Source of the DNA: Prinia subflava
Taxonomy: Eukaryota; Chordata; Aves; Passeriformes; Cisticolidae
Direction of reading: 5' to 3'
Assembly: GCF_021018805.1 (NCBI RefSeq)
Contig: NC_086254.1
Coordinates: forward strand, 372,001 to 436,000
DNA: 64,000 bases
Below are positions 22,801 to 37,800 of the stretch, piece after piece. A program made the position numbers and the translations under genes. Numbering within the stretch: the first letter of the stretch is position 1; each line of letters starts with the position of its first letter. The notes beneath the pieces were generated by a model. That model was not told where the DNA came from, made no database searches, and saw only the letters and a list, made by a program, of their open reading frames with translations.

Positions 22801-25800
22801 TGTAAAGCAAAATCCTAGAACAAAGCCAGCTGGATAACACCTGGGGTGGTCAGTGCTCCACTGAGGACTAGTGAGAGCTCCTGGGGGCAGCTGGGGTGGC
22901 TGTGGTCCCTCCATGCCGGGCACCTGTGGCCTGACAGCAGCAGCAGGAGCAGGAAACAAGCCTGGCTTTGTGCCTGCCAGCAGCTGCAGGGAAAGGGAGG
23001 CAGGAAGGCAAGAAAGCAATGTTGGCAGGCCTGGCCAACCACACAGGATGTAAAACCCAGGGATATATTTCTATGTATCGGACACGAGGATGCTCAACCT
23101 GTCTTTCCGCTCAGTCCCATAAGCCTTCTGGGAGTAGGGAGTCAGGAGACGTGGAAAATACCTTCCTACAAACTTAATCCAGGCTATTTGGCTGCATCTG
23201 CTGCTGAAACCATGAATTTGGAAAGCAAGTGCTCCCCTCCTGGCTGGCTACATCCTGGAGCTGCTCTAGGGATGAAGCTCCTTGCCCAGGATGTGTGAGC
23301 ATATCCCAAAAGATGCTGCTGCTCTTCTCACCTCCTGCTCCCTCCAAATGAGAATTGCTCTCAAAATGACACAAGTCTCAGATTTCCCACCACTTGGGCC
23401 ATAAAAAAACCATTTTCCCTGAACAAACTACATATTCCAGTGACAGAGACCCCAAAACCTCACTGCATCTATCAGTCACTCCCAGTGGTGATGGCTTCAG
23501 ATGTCCCTCTCCAGGAGATGCTGATGCCACCAGCCCAGATGCCATGAGGAGGAGGACCAAGGTGTCCAGAGACAGCCCTGAACCCCAAGTGATACCAGTG
23601 TAGGTGTTTGGGGTCACCTTGTCCCAGAGCCTGCATATGGAACACCCCAAAACAGAGTCATGGGGAATATGGCAACAGGCTCTGTGAGCCACGCTGGAAT
23701 CCAGTGGCATCAACATGATGTTCTTCTTGGCAGAGATCTTGTTCTGGCATTGCAGCTTCCAGGTTTGCTCTATGAGGCCAGGAGGATAATGACTTCAGAT
23801 CAATGACACCACTGGCCCCTCCGGCACTCAGCAATGCCCAATAGAGGAGTGTTATGGAGCTCTTCCAGCACAGGTGGGGTTTCCAGGGAAGAAAACACCT
23901 GGGCCAGGAAATGGAGTTGGTGGTGTGAGGTTCAGAGGTCTCCAATCACAAAGAGATATGCGAGGCTGGAAGCTGACACCCAACTTCCTACCATGCCTTT
24001 GCCTTGAGCTGTAGTGCTGTTATCCCAGTAGGAAAACCAAAATAAAGTTGTAGGATGTCCATTATGTCCATTTGGGGTGTGCCTGGACAGCCCATTCCAC
24101 CAGCTCCCAGCTCCTCCTGAGGGTAGGAGAGATTGGGATCCACGCATGAACTGTGTGTGCAAGGACTTGACCCACCGTTGGCTCTTCCAGAGCCTCCAGT
24201 GAAAATCCCAAGTTCCACATCATCAGGAGAGATGGGGTAAGATGAGACATTGTGATCCAATTGCTCCTCCACCTTCGAGGCAAAGGAAAGAAGGAAGACA
24301 ACCAGCCAACCAATCTGTGGTGGGTCCCAAGGGCTCCAGTGAGACACTCGATGCCAGCGGGGGAGAGCTGGAATGATCCCAGGGAGGATCTGGCTCCCAG
24401 AAACAAGAGTTCACCGCAGTGAACACATCACTGCCCACCACAAGGAGTGCAGGGCAACTGGATTCCTCCAGCCATGAATAACTTACGTAGTTTAATTACT
24501 TGGACATGGAATTTTAAAATCCAGTTTAAGGAATGCGGACTTTTCCAATACACAGATAAACCTTAGGGGAAAAAAAGGATGGTAAGAAGCAATTTCGGGG
24601 AGAACAGCCGGAAAAACGCAAGGCTACAAAATCCAGACTTCACAGGAACCAACTGGAGAAGCTGACACTGTAAAGTTCAGACCCCAGGCTGCTGCTGCCC
24701 ACCACTTCCAGCCCCAGAGAACAACCAGAGCCTATCACAGTGGGCCGGATGCGAGGAAGAGGCAGAAATCCAGGGGGAAACCCAGGATTCCCTTCCCTCC
24801 ATTAAAACATGCACATCTGCTCATTACTCTTCTCACTTAATTACTGCTCAGGGCACTCCATCAATCCTGCCTCACGTGCCCAGCTGGCTCGGCTGCAGCC
24901 AGAGCCTTTCTCATGAGCTGCCCCAAAAGTCAGGATTTTAATTTTAAATGGGCATTTTATGCAAGGATAATCTCTTCCAGCAGTGGTGGTTTCTGTCTGG
25001 GGAGGGAGCGTGGCTGTGTTTGACAGGGTCAGCAGTCCACGAAAGTCTTCTACCACCTTCAAATGTTCCTGAAACATTCCCAGTCATGCTGACCAGAGTC
25101 TTCTGCTTCCAAGCAGCTGCAAATATTTGGGCATTTTTTGGAACAGGAAGAGATAAAGGAGTGAGGAGGGAGGATTTGAGGAGCAGATGCAAGGAGCTCA
25201 TCCAGATGTGCCTTTCTGTGATCAGCTGCCATCCACGACCCACCTTTCTTGGGAAGCATCCCCCCAGCAAGAACACAGCGGTGCTTATTGCCCTAGCAGG
25301 ATATTCCCAAATCAAGCTCAGATCTAGTGTTGGTGGAAATCGTTCCATGCAATGCTTCTGGGTGAGCAGCAACCCCAGGGAGCAGGATGGGGCATCCATC
25401 TCTCATTATCCCCCCAGGATGTCTGGATTCTGCAATGGTGAGGCTGCAAGAGCAGCCACAACCACTGGCTCAAGCACTGGGAAAAGCCAAATTCTCTCCC
25501 CAGGTGGGCAACGCAGGGGCGAACATGCTCCCTGGAGGAACAGTCCCAAAAACCCCATTTCTCGCCCCAAACTTGTTTCTATTCCTTCTGCCTGGGTGAG
25601 GGGCAGTCCCCATGGGCCGGAGGAGCTGTGACAGCACTGGGCACGGGGACACAGGTGCATGGAGATACAGGCATGTGGACACAGGTGCTCGTGGGGACGT
25701 GGCAACATGGATGCATGGGGACATGAATGCTCGTGGGGACACGGGTATTCGTGGCACAGCCTGAACCTAGCGGAGCCGGGGACTGGGGGAAGACGTCTCA

Positions 25801-28800
25801 CACGAGCGTGTGGGAGCGAACCCGCCCCGGCCGCAGCCGCACAGGGAGCTCCGCATCACCACAGCGACGAGCCCCCACACCCGCTGGCGAGTCCCGCCGC
25901 TACACGAACCATCCCCGCTCCCCGCGATGTTCCTCCGGGAACGGCCAATATCGAGGGTAACGAACTTCCCCGGGATGGATTTTCCCTGGATGGGAACCCT
26001 GACTCCAGGAATGAGCCCGGGAGGGGCGCGAGTGTCCCCGGGGGTGGCCGTGGCCGCGCACTTACCACCTTGCCCAGCTCCATGGCGGGGGCTCGCGACG
26101 CCGGGTGCGGGCTCAGCTCAGCGCGGCGGCGGCGCCCATGGCGGCGACCCCGCGGGCGGCAGCGCTGGAAGGTTCTGCCGTGCAGCGGCGGCGGAGCGAG
26201 ACGGGGGGAGCGGCAGGGGACGGAGCGGGGCCGGGGTGAGGGGGGCGCGGGGCGGGCGCGGAGCGCGCTCCTGCGAGAGGCGGCACGGCCAGGGAGAGGG
26301 GCGCGGCCGCGGCGCTCGGCCGGAATAACAAAGGAACCCTCGGGGGGCGGGCGCGGAGGGCGGCACGCCCGGGAGGCGTCCCGCAGAACCGCCTGCCCAC
26401 CCCCGCCGCGCCGCCACGGCCGCTTCGGGGCAGCGGCAGAGGGTAGGGGGCGATGGTGGCCGAGCGGTGAGCGGCTGGGGAGGTCTGCACCCCTCGGCGC
26501 AGGCGCCTCAGCCCTCCTGCCTTGCTTCATCTCCGGCCCCACCGCTAGATGCCTGTTTCATCCCCTGCACGACCCCCGCCCGAACCCCTTCCCCTCTGCC
26601 AGATTTGCTGCCCCATCCCATGCCTCCTGCTCCATTCCCTGCCTCATCCCTTGTACCACCTGCACCCTTTTGCTCCATCCCCTGCCCCACTGCCTGACCA
26701 TCTACTGCACTGCCAGACCCCCCTCTTACTCCCTGTCAGACTCCCTACCCCCTGTGTCTGCCCCTGGTCCATTCCCTGTCAGCCCCCCTGCTCCATCCCC
26801 TGCTCCACCTCCTGCCCTACCTCTGTGCCTGGGGGTGAGGCTACACCAGAGGGTCTGTCTGGGACCTGCCCAGGGTTCCCTTGTTGCACAGCCCACTCAG
26901 CTGCTAGCATCTTAGTTCCAACAACAAATGTGATTAAACTAGCATGGTAACAAGCCCCTGGCCCAAGCCTGTCCCACAGGCAAGCAAGCATGGCTTGCTA
27001 ACGACCATGACCACCTGCCAAGGGACAGGAAAGCATCCAGGCAGGAGGATTTGGTTTTTCTCAGCTCCTCCTTGTGCTCAAGGAACATTTTCTGATGGGA
27101 GGCACAAAAGAAAGCCAAATAATTCTTCTATCACTCAGTGAATCTCCTAAAAGCAACCCCAAAGCACTGCCCAGGCCCTTGGCTTGCCAGCGGAGGAGGC
27201 ACTTCAGAGCCTGAAGAACAAAGTGCTGCTGCCAGGCCAGCTCAGCCAACATACTAATTCCTGGGGATTACTGCAGTCTAGTCACAGCTCAGCCAATTTA
27301 CTCCAGGATGGTGACCTGGCCTCTCTTAATGAGATAACAGGATCCCACATCCCCAAGAGGACAGAGTGCTGCCACCCCTGCAATCTCCCAACACCCAGCT
27401 CCGCAACCACCCAGTTCATTCCAGCCTTGGGGGAACTTTTAGGGCCAAGTCCAGGTTGTATTTTCTTCGTGGTTGTTAAAAAGCCTCTTTGAGACTTCTG
27501 GGATGGACAGATGGATGGAACACCGCTCAGCAGCACTGCTTGTCTCAGAGCACACAGCTCACAGGTTGTTTGCTGGACTAAATGTGTTCTGCTAGACCAG
27601 ATGGTTTCAAGCAGCAGCCAAATTCCTTAAGGAGCATAGTCTGGATGCCGCTCTGAGCCTGGGAATGAGCACAGATCAATGCTCTGCAATCAGGGCAGGC
27701 ATCTGCCCCTACTGGGTGTAGCTGCTCCTGTCACAGGTGCCATCATAGGGCCAGGTTGTGCACCCTCCCCGCAGTGAAGCCCCTCAGCAAGTGATTCCCA
27801 GCTGTGTTCTCAGCATGAAAAGTGAGAGCTTGGATCCTTACTGTGCAGCCCACCCCCTAGCCTAATGTTTCTCCCAGCTTAAAGGGATCCTGGAATTAAT
27901 TAATTTCTCTTTAGCTGGGTTTAGCATCATTCTGAACTCAGTGCCATGACTGCTACTGCCTGCTGCCCCAGGATATCCTGGAGGTGCAGTCTAGAATTTC
28001 CAGGGCATCGTCTTCAGAGTCACCAAGAAGCCAAGCCACAGCTTCCAGAGGTCACAGTGCTGCAATTAGTGCTTGGTCATCAAGTATTAATGGATCATTT
28101 GCATGAAGAGACCTTAAGGCAGGTATGTAAAGAGCACAGCCAAAATCAAAGAGGATCTAGACTAAACCCAGTCCCTTCCACATGCACAGGATGGATGGGA
28201 CTTCCTCTACAATGCCACTTGCATGGAAAATAGCCCCTAAAATAATAAACAGGATACATCCATTTTTTCATAGTTACTGGTGACATGCTGTAATGCCACT
28301 GGAACCCATGTGCAGCCATGCCAGACGGCCCACCCCTCAGTCACAGGCTTTGTGCTCCCAGCATCCCTACTCAATCCCCCAAATTAAAATCAGCTCATCA
28401 TCATTATCCTCATTTTTCCAAATCAAGTTTTCAGACCAGCTTCCCCCTGAACAAAGTGCTCAACTCAGGGGGAAGGTATTCAGGGTCTCCTACAGAGCCA
28501 GGACATACAAGTATTTGAGGCCACGGCAGCAGTGTGGTTCCTTATGGCTGAGCTGCTTCAGCTGGCAAAGCCCACAGTTTGGACACCACCAGTAAGCACT
28601 TGGAGCAAAGGCAGCGAGCTCCAAATCCACCTGGTTTCACAGCATGGGGGAGAGCTTCAGCCAGGGGACAAAAATCAGAACCAAGGCAGCTCAAGGAGAA
28701 AATCTGGAAATTAACTTAAAAGCAATTTTGGGAGGGTCTTCAGAGCAATGGGAAACCACAGTTCCAGAGAGGCCAGGAAAGTGGGAATCACCAAGCAGGA

Positions 28801-31800
28801 ATGACAGCACCCAACCAATCCAGGGCTCAAGAAAGGCTGATGCAGCCTATGGAGACAAATCCCACCACTTCAGGGATCCACTGAGGTGGAAGGAAAATTT
28901 CATCCTCTTCCCGGGGGAGTTCCTTGCTGTAGTTCACTGCATCACTGTGAGGACACAAGGGTGAAGAGGCATTCCTGGCTCCAGGGTGCTCTTGGGTTAT
29001 TCCCAGGGGCTCCCATGAAGAGTGGGGGATACACAGAGTATCCCAGTCAGATGTGCAAACCCGCATGCTTCACCGCAGGCTCCAACAACCCTCTAAAGGG
29101 CTGCATCCTATCTCAACCATTCGAGATGCACTTGCAGAGGCCCTAGCAAGCCTCTCCAGGTGGGATGGAGGGAATTACGAGGGAATGCACTGATGGGGCT
29201 GCTGCACAACTGCAGGGCATCACATGCACTGCGTCCACTGCGGTAGGAAGGAGCCACAGGGGATAGGGAAGGCAAAGTGAGGACTGCTTCCCTGGAGTAC
29301 CAGGGGGGAGGCAGGTCCTTGCTTCACCCTGTCCCCTGAGGGCCTTCATTCATCATCCTCTGGTCTGATCTGGAGAGGTGCAGATCCCTCCTCTCCCCCT
29401 GGCTGTACTCAATCTCCTTGGGTACTTCACCCCAGCTCCCTTCTCTCCACCCTGGAAGCACCCTCCATCCTCCTGTGGCTCCATGACTCTCCTGCCAACT
29501 TCCAGGATGGCATGTGTGGTCTGGATCACAATGTATGAAAAAAGAAGGGACATTCAGCATCTTGCCCACCTGCTGGAGGCTCTGCAAGAAGCTTTTAAAC
29601 TCTGCTTCAGCAATCACCTCCCGTTAAAATGATGGGAATTAGGGAGACATTAAAATGGCTCAGCAAGTATGGCCTTTTGTCATTGCAGCCCAGAGAATCT
29701 CCTTGGGAATGCTCTCTAAGGCTTTGGCTTTTATTGCTTTTACATCTCTGATTTCTGTTGGAGCAAATCTCTGCCTGAGCTGATGTTCAGGACAGGAGTG
29801 GGAAGCCCAGGCCAAGCTGCTCCAGGGAGCATTTACATGCCTCTCAAAGGTCTCCTTCCCTCTTTTTTCCTCTCCTTCTGTTCATTTTACCAGGTCTAAA
29901 AATACTCCACTAAAAACCCTCTTCCCCTGCACCCACCTCCCTCCTGGATGACTAATAATATCTGTTGCTCCTTCTTGATCTCTCTGTATTTCCTAAGTCC
30001 TCCCCAAGGGAAGGAACCAAATCAGGGCTGTGCTCTCAACCAACTCTTTGGATTCAGACTCCTAAATTCATTTTCCTCAGAGAATGGGATTTTTCCCCAG
30101 ATTCTCCAGTGTAGCAGCAGTTTAAACCCACATCCCCAGCTCACAATAAACTAATCCTGCTCCACGGCTTACACCTGCCCAATGCTGATGGAGCATTGTT
30201 CTGAGCATTGTCCTGGGAGCTCCAGGATTCTGGGATTTTCAGAGCTCTAAGGAATATAGCAGGTTCATTGGGAAAACCACTAAGCACTTAGAAAACAATT
30301 CATTGTCTGTTTTTTTCAGGTTTCGGTTCTTTCCAGCCCTGGAGCACTCCCTTGGGGGATGTGCTGAGGAGACTGGGTTAGGCTGGGTTTGGTGTCTGGT
30401 CTTTGGAACTGGATGAGCAGCACTGGCTGCGCAAGGAGCTTTCATTTTAGGAGCAGGGGGTGAATGCTGGGCACTGGGGGTGTTTGGGATAGGAGGACTT
30501 AGAGGAAAAACCCACCTTGTCACCACATTGGTGGCAATGGCTTTCTTACCCACTGAGTGGGATGTTAGAACACTGTTAACAGGGATCAGCTTTCCTGCAC
30601 TGCTCCATGTCTTTCCAAAACAGAGCCAAGACCTGCACCAGGCACCCTCCCCACTGCCAGGACTACATCATGGATTACTCAGGATACAGAGATGGAACAG
30701 CACTGGCAGGAGCTGGAGGTGTGATGAGTTTCTCTGGACTCAGACACTGCCGTACAGCCAAATCCCTCAGGGCTGATCCCAACCCACTGCGATTTTCCAG
30801 AGATCCATTGATGAACAACCTTTGGAAAATCCTCATGCTGACACTGGTAATGGAAAAAGTGTCCCCAAATGGTCACAGTCCTGGTGAACCAGCTACTTCC
30901 AGCTCCAACCCTGCACTGCATGGAGGCAGATTTAAAGGGTATTTGGCTGCTCCAACATTTCTGGAAATCCCCCTGGCCAGCTAATGTCCAAATACCTTTG
31001 CAAATCTTGATTTAGAAAACGTAACTGCTTGGGAGCAGGGCTTAAAAAGCTCAAGGCCATTCTGAAATCCTTGTAATGCTGCAGTTTCCTGGACATGTGA
31101 AAGTGAGAGGAAAAAGCAGATCAGGCTGAAGCAGGCACACAGCCAGGGCTGGCGGCTGTGCCCCAGGCTGTGCCAGCATGGAGCAGGCAGGAGTGGGCAG
31201 CCCAGGGGTTATTTCAGCACAAAGCTCCCCCAGCTCCTCACCACAACTGGACCAGCATGGAAAGCAGGGAGGAGAGCAGCCCTTCCACATTACCCCAGGC
31301 AGGAGATCCACGAAGGGCTCCCAGGGCAGACCACGATTCCTCATGTACAGAGGGGTGTGGGTGAAGCCACTGTTAGCCCGGTGTGTGGGCAGGGAGCTGA
31401 GCTCCATTATCCCTCCTGCCTTTACAGGAAGCCACTTGGCTGAGTTGTCAATATAGAGATTTTCTTAAAAACAAAAACAAAAACACCCCAACACACCAAC
31501 CAACCAAGCAACCAAACTCCCCCAAAACAATGGGTTCACAGTGCCGTTATCGATCATTTGGTATTTTTAGCTCCTTGTTCAATCCATCCCTCTTGGTGTT
31601 ACAGCAATTGCACAGCCCCGTGGAACTCGGCTCAGTGGGGCTGCTCCAAGCTGAGGAGAAGCTCAGAGAGCAGCAATACAATGCCAACAGGATTAAAAAT
31701 GCAAAAGGGAAAGTGAGAGGTGGAATAAGCAGCATCCTCCTCCCCTACTGCTGCCAGCTCCTGCTAATGTTACAAAGAGACAGGTAGATAGATCTTCCCA

Positions 31801-34800
31801 TCCAAACCAGAGGCAGATGAACCTCCCATTTCCTACCTGCTGTGGAGGGCTGGGAATGCATAGACAGGGTGAGACTGGGCTGAGTGATGCCATCAATGGG
31901 CTGGAGGGAAGGAAGGGCATCCAGAGGGAGCGAGATAGGCTGGAGCAGTGGGTCCGTGGGAGCCTCATGAGATTCAGACAGGGCAAGGACAAGACCATGG
32001 ACCTGAGCCAGGGCAATCCCTAGTGTCTGCACAGACTAGGGAGGTCTGTGGTGACCCCAGAGGGCTGTGAGGATAAACACCCTCAGCATCTCTCTCCATC
32101 CATGGGGTCATTTACCCCCACAAATGGCCTCCCAATGTTGTCCTCTTGTCTCCACTTACAGGTCTTCCATATCCTGGATGCACTGATTCCATAGTGATTC
32201 GGTGTATTCTACTATCACTGATTTCCTAGATGATGGATGGATGGATGGATGGATGGATGGATGGATGGATGGATGGATGGATGGATGGATGGATGGATGG
32301 ATGGAGATGACCCTGTAGAGGACTGGAGGATTCTGGCAGGTGACAAATGGAACATGATCCAGCCACGTGTGCTCACAGCCCAAAAAGCCAAGTGTCTTCT
32401 GAGACCCCTCTGGAACTTCCTGCACCTCTGGGGTCTCAGCACAGGACAATGTTAAACTGAACAAGGGTGGGGTCAGGTTAGACATGAGGAAGAAATGTTG
32501 GACTATGAGGGAGGTAAGGGGCTGGCACAGGTGAATCATGGCAGTGGGATGTAAACCTGCACACTTAAGCTCTATGTGACAACTTGCTCATCACTGCAGA
32601 TGTCTCCTGGGTTACCTGTGGCCCCATTCTTACATGCAGGTTATCTGGGAACCCTCCTAGGAACCCTAGGCTGGCTCTTTCTTTGCATACACACAATGCT
32701 CTGCTGTGGTGTTGCTTCCTTCTTGCCTCATGCTGACACCACCGAGATGAGCCAACGCCCAGAAGAAGGAAACAGGGTCAGCAAAGGAAACAGCTGCAGT
32801 GGAAACTGGCTCATGCTGCCCTCCCTCACTACTCCCTGGGCTCACAGGGACCAGAGCTCTGATGTCACCCACCACCTTGAAAGCCCCAAGGTTTACAGGG
32901 GTCAATGCCCCCAGCAGCTCTCCCCATCCATGGGGATGTTTTCTCCCAGCCATGAGTCCACTGAGCCCCCCATCAACAACCCCCAACTTTGTTTGTCCTC
33001 CTTTCTCTACTTGGAGCCTTTCCATATCTGTATGAGTGTCATCAGTGACTCAGAAGATGGAAATCACAGAATCCCAGAAGGATTTGGGTTGGAAGGGACC
33101 TTAAAGCCCATCTCAGTCCACCCCCTGCCATGGGCAGGGACACCTTTCACTATCCCAGGTTGCTCCAAGCCCTGTTCAACCTGGCCTTGGACACTTCTAG
33201 GGATGGGGCAGCCACAGCTACTCTGGGAAACCACCCTTGCAGGGAAGATACCTAATACCCAATCCAAACCTACTCGCTTTCAGTTTGAAGCCATAAAACA
33301 CATCTCCCACTCACTTCCTTTTAAAGTTGCCCTGTAGACTTCATAAATGGGGAGCTGAGGCTTCACATAAAGCACAGTGCCAAAACACATTCAGTATCTG
33401 CCCTCAGGTGCCTTCCTCCCTCCCCCAAAGCATAGTGAGGCCCTCATAAATCTCCAAACATTCGCCTTAGGTGATCTTTCAATTGCCCCATCAGAGGAAT
33501 CACTAATTATCTGCTTTTGCTTGCCCCTTGAATTGAGACAGCAAAGGCTGGCAATACCAAGTGTGATGCTCAGCTCAGTGCCCAGCCCATAACCACTTCC
33601 CAGGAGCTTCCCAAACCTTCTCCTGAGCTTTACATCCATGTGAATTCAGACAGGGCAGCAGGAGGCTGTCTGGATGCTCCAGTGCAGGCACACACACCTC
33701 AGCACCTCCCACAAGTCCTAAATGTGAACAGTTTTGTGCAGATGCAGAGGGGGAACAAACTTGACTGAAATGAAACCACTGGATGCAATAGGTTGGGAAA
33801 TGCCACAGCACGTGTTTTCCCTGCATTAGACCATATCCTATGGGGCCAGCCCCTGTCTGCAGCCCCGTCAGCAGTGCTGAGCCTGTGGGGGGAGATGTGG
33901 GTGCTGCGCCTGCCTCTGGCTAGTGGGCAGCAGCCAAGGTATTTATAGGAAATATGCAACATACTTCCAGCCTGGGGACAATTTCCAGCCCTAAGCTCGT
34001 TCATATTTGTCGCATGGTTGCAGGGGGAGATCGGAGCAGAGCATGCAATGCTGGCTCAAAGTAATGCTGGCTCCTCCCAGTGCTCCCACAGGTTTGGCTG
34101 CTCACTTTGGCCCCAGAGGCCACTTCTCCCACCCTGGCTACCGAGACCCCATCCAACTCCCCATGTCCCAAAGAGCTGCTTCCCAGAAGGGCTCTGGAGC
34201 CACGGGCTCCAGACAGCTGCGGGTTTGCACAGGGGCCAAGGGCTGGTCTCCTCTATCCCCAGAAGACCCAGTGGGATAGGGATGCCCAATTCAGTCCAAC
34301 GGGAAAATGTTGGAGCAAATAGGTGTGCAAATGACAGATAAAAATTACATGGTAAATTCCCTGCCTGGCATCCTCTCATATGCACCAGTGCCAGGATGAA
34401 ACCCCGTGGGTGAACCTTGAGGGCTGGAGATGTTCTGCTCTAAAGCCAGGCTGGGATACCTTGGGGTGTTCAATTGGAGAAGGCTCTAGGGAGACCTTAG
34501 AGTCCCTTACTCTGCCTAAAGGGGCTTCAGGAGAGCTGGAGAAGGACTTTGGACAAGGGCCTGGTGTGACAGGACAAGGGGGAATGGCTTCCCACTGCCA
34601 GAGGGCAGGTTAGATGAGACATTGGGAAGAAATTCTTCCCTGTGAGCGTGGTGAAGCCCTGCCACTTGTTGTCCAGGGAAGCTGTGTCTGCCCCATCCCT
34701 GGAAGTGTCCAAGGCTAGGCTGGGTAGAGCTTAGAGCAACCTGGTCTAGTGGGAGGTGTCCCTGCCCATGGCAAGGGGTTTAGCAAGATGGTCTTTAAGG

Positions 34801-37800
34801 TTCCTTTCAACTCGGACCATTCCAGGATTCTCTGCTATGTGAGTTCAAACTTTCCTTGTGCTCTTTTAACAGTTCCTGCTCCCACATCCAACACCTCTCC
34901 AGTGCCTGTGGCTGCTTCTGCCGCAGGTGATGCTCCTGGCAACAGGCTGAGAGCACCTGCACGCTGCCTGCTCCTTGGGTGTGAGAAGGGCCTAAGGAGG
35001 TGGCAGGGCTGGAGCACAGATTTCTGCTGTGACCAGGGTGGAGCCCGAGGTGGAAAAAAACAAGGCACATAAAGGAAACTGTGTTTCATGTGTTATTGCT
35101 GCCTGTCTGAGATGATCCAGAAGGAACAGCAGGCACGATTCCATGCAAAAGGCTGCAAAATCCCTTCCTGAGATATAAATATTTGGTTTTCCTCATTTAT
35201 TTTCCTTATGTGGGAATAAACACCACTGGCTGGAGCACTGCCAGTATACCCTTGGGCTCACCCAGCCCAAGGAGAAGGGTTGCACTGTTGTGCTCCTGCC
35301 AGCCCCACCACCAAGGCTGGAGGGGTCCTATGAGCATGAAACCCAGCTCTGGGTGTGGAAAACATGCCTGTGCCTACTGGAAGCATTGGGATGGGAGGCA
35401 CTTGGAAGAATCACAGACAACAAGAAGCAGCTCCATCAGGAGCTTTCTGACAGCAGGGGATGCCCCCTGCGCTGGGAGCCATTGGTTCCCCATGGCATGG
35501 GAGGCATCCCCCATGTGTAACTCCACAGTGGAACAGGCTGTGCATGGAGGGCTGTGCCTGCCACTCTGTTCCCTGCCTCCTCTGGCCCTACCAACAGGAT
35601 GATACATCTTCCACAGCAGGATGAAGGTGGGAAGAGGGGCACCTGAAGGGCTCTGCACCCTGGGGATACTCCTGCTGGAGTTCATCAGGGCAGAGGGAAA
35701 GGCAGCCCGAGGATTTCCATGTTGTTCCAGAAAAACAGGAGGTTTAATGTGGGAGGGAAATCTCTGCTCTGGAATGCAAATCACAACACATGGAGCACAC
35801 ACAATACCATCAACGCTGGCAGAGGGACGTATGGGACACCCAAACATGAGGAATTTGCTGAGAAACACTAAACACACCCAATTCCCTTCTTTTCCAGCAA
35901 TTCAGCAGCTGTCAGCCACTTCCAGCCCAGCCCTGCTCAGCACAGGGCACCTTGGTCCTCACACTCCCACCCAACTCCACTGCCCCGCCCCTGGCACATC
36001 CTCCCACCAGGGCCATACTGCGCTGGGAGGTGACAGCGTTGGGTGGAGTGACACAGGAACAAGGCTCCTGGGACACAAAAGCCGCAGGAATCAGAGTGGC
36101 CTTGGTGAAGGTGATGGATGGCCTAACCAGGCACCAGCCCGAGGACCATGGGAGCTGCACGTACTTCTGCAGAGAAAATCTTTCATGTTCCAATGATGTT
36201 CAGGGAATCAGGACCTTTTTTTTTTTTACATTTTTGGATAAATAAAGAAAAATGTGCAAATGTGCTGACAGCCCTAAGCACAGCTCAACCACCACAACCA
36301 GTTCCTCTGCTGTACCCTGGTGAGGAAGAGAAAAAAATCCATGTGGAGACAATTGGTGGGAATTTCTGAATGCTGCTTCCTTCTGGAAGAGCATATTGAA
36401 CCTAAACACAGAAGCAGGAACATCTGCAGGGGAGAAACAAACATCCAGGTCCTGAAACACCCAGGCTGTGGGACTAGCAAGGGATTGCTATGGAAGGAGC
36501 TGAGCACTATCCTTACCCTCCAGGGCTGGGAAATATGAAAATACCCATGGGAAGAAGAAGCAGAAGACCTCACCATGCCTACACACCCTGTTTGTGAGAT
36601 GCTTGCTATTTCCCCAAGGAGAAATCACAGCACTTCTGCTGCAGCTGGAAAGAAAGAATCCCTTGGAGGTGCTGGGACTGTGTATCCAAATTTGCTCCTT
36701 ATCCAATGAAAAGGCCTGACAGACTTCACCCTTCTGATAGGTGATCCCACTATGTGCAAAATCTCTTTTCCCTGCAGATAGGAAGTTGGATTGCAACTGC
36801 TCCCAGGGTTGGTGAATGCTGCAGAAAAGGAGGGAAAAGGGTTAAAATGATAAAAAATCTAACAGGGACAGTAACTGTAATTTCCATGTGATGGCTGATT
36901 AGAAGAAAGATTGGTTCTGATTTGATCCCAGAATTATTTTTCCCTGGCATGTCCCATTCCCAGCTCACAGAGATGCTGGTACACACAAATGGCACTCTGG
37001 AGGCTGATAGACAAGGGGCAGCAGGGACCCAAAGTGGTTCTGTGCTAAAAAAACTCTCAGAGGGGAGATTGCAGCTAGGGTATGCCCCACAATGGTATGC
37101 AAGTATTAAGGGATTAATGGAAAAGTCTAGACATGACACAGTTAATTATACCCTGCTCCTATGGGAGAGAGGAGCCAACCCTGGGATGCTGTGCATGCTG
37201 TGCCAGGGAGCTCTGTCCACATGCCCCTGCCTTGGCATAGCACCCCAACCAAAATCCCAGATAATAATGGGCTGGAAACCACAGGTTTTGTCTAACAATT
37301 TCTCCTGTGTCCTTTGCTCTGGCTTATTTGTGTCGTGCTGCTGCCAAAGCTTTGCTTCCCTCCCCATAGGCAGAAATTGCTGGAAATTTTGTCTGAGCTG
37401 TTTGCTCACCACTCAGAAGCTTTGGCTGGTACCTGATTGTTCCTCCACCCCCCAGACATTACTAATTCCTCAGGGAGTTCTCTTGCCAAACCAGCTGTGT
37501 TGAGGAGTGAAATTTGGGGGTTACAGAAAACACAGGCAGGGCTGACAGACCCCATTTGCCGGGAAAATCAACCCGAGGTGGCTCAGTGGCTGGTGTGAGG
37601 GCACTGGAGGCAAATGAGAAAAAAGAACCAATGTGAATGGAAAAAATATTGATGTTCTCAGTTCCATGCCTGTGGCAATGGGACTCTTCAAATTTGGACA
37701 TTTCAGCTAAAAAAAAAAAAAAAATCTGGAATACAGGAGCAGAGAGCAGCCCTATTTCTAGCTGTGGCTCCTCCCTGTGTGCTTGGCCTCCAAGACGACT

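Larger units (their letters stand above)
18852..25760. other. HIP1 intron 1, 3' part
   Basis: No exon recognised. It contains a short CATCC/CATCCC run at 20220-20265 and an AT-rich patch at 22370-22670 with an octamer ATGCAAATC next to AATTAAA. Another AT-rich patch with TTAATTA motifs is at 24480-24960. Regulatory function is speculation. Confidence 0.4.

Noticed and set aside
25659..26915. 418-codon plus-strand open frame across the internal CpG island
   Set aside because: Arg/Pro/Gly-rich translation of GC-rich DNA with no recognisable domain. The island is better explained by the minus-strand first exon.
32231..32305. Regular repeat as a CRISPR-like array
   Set aside because: Simple tetranucleotide microsatellite without spacers, in a vertebrate genome.
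32576..33337. 253-codon plus-strand open frame
   Set aside because: It runs into a CR1 tail at its 3' end and has no recognisable content.
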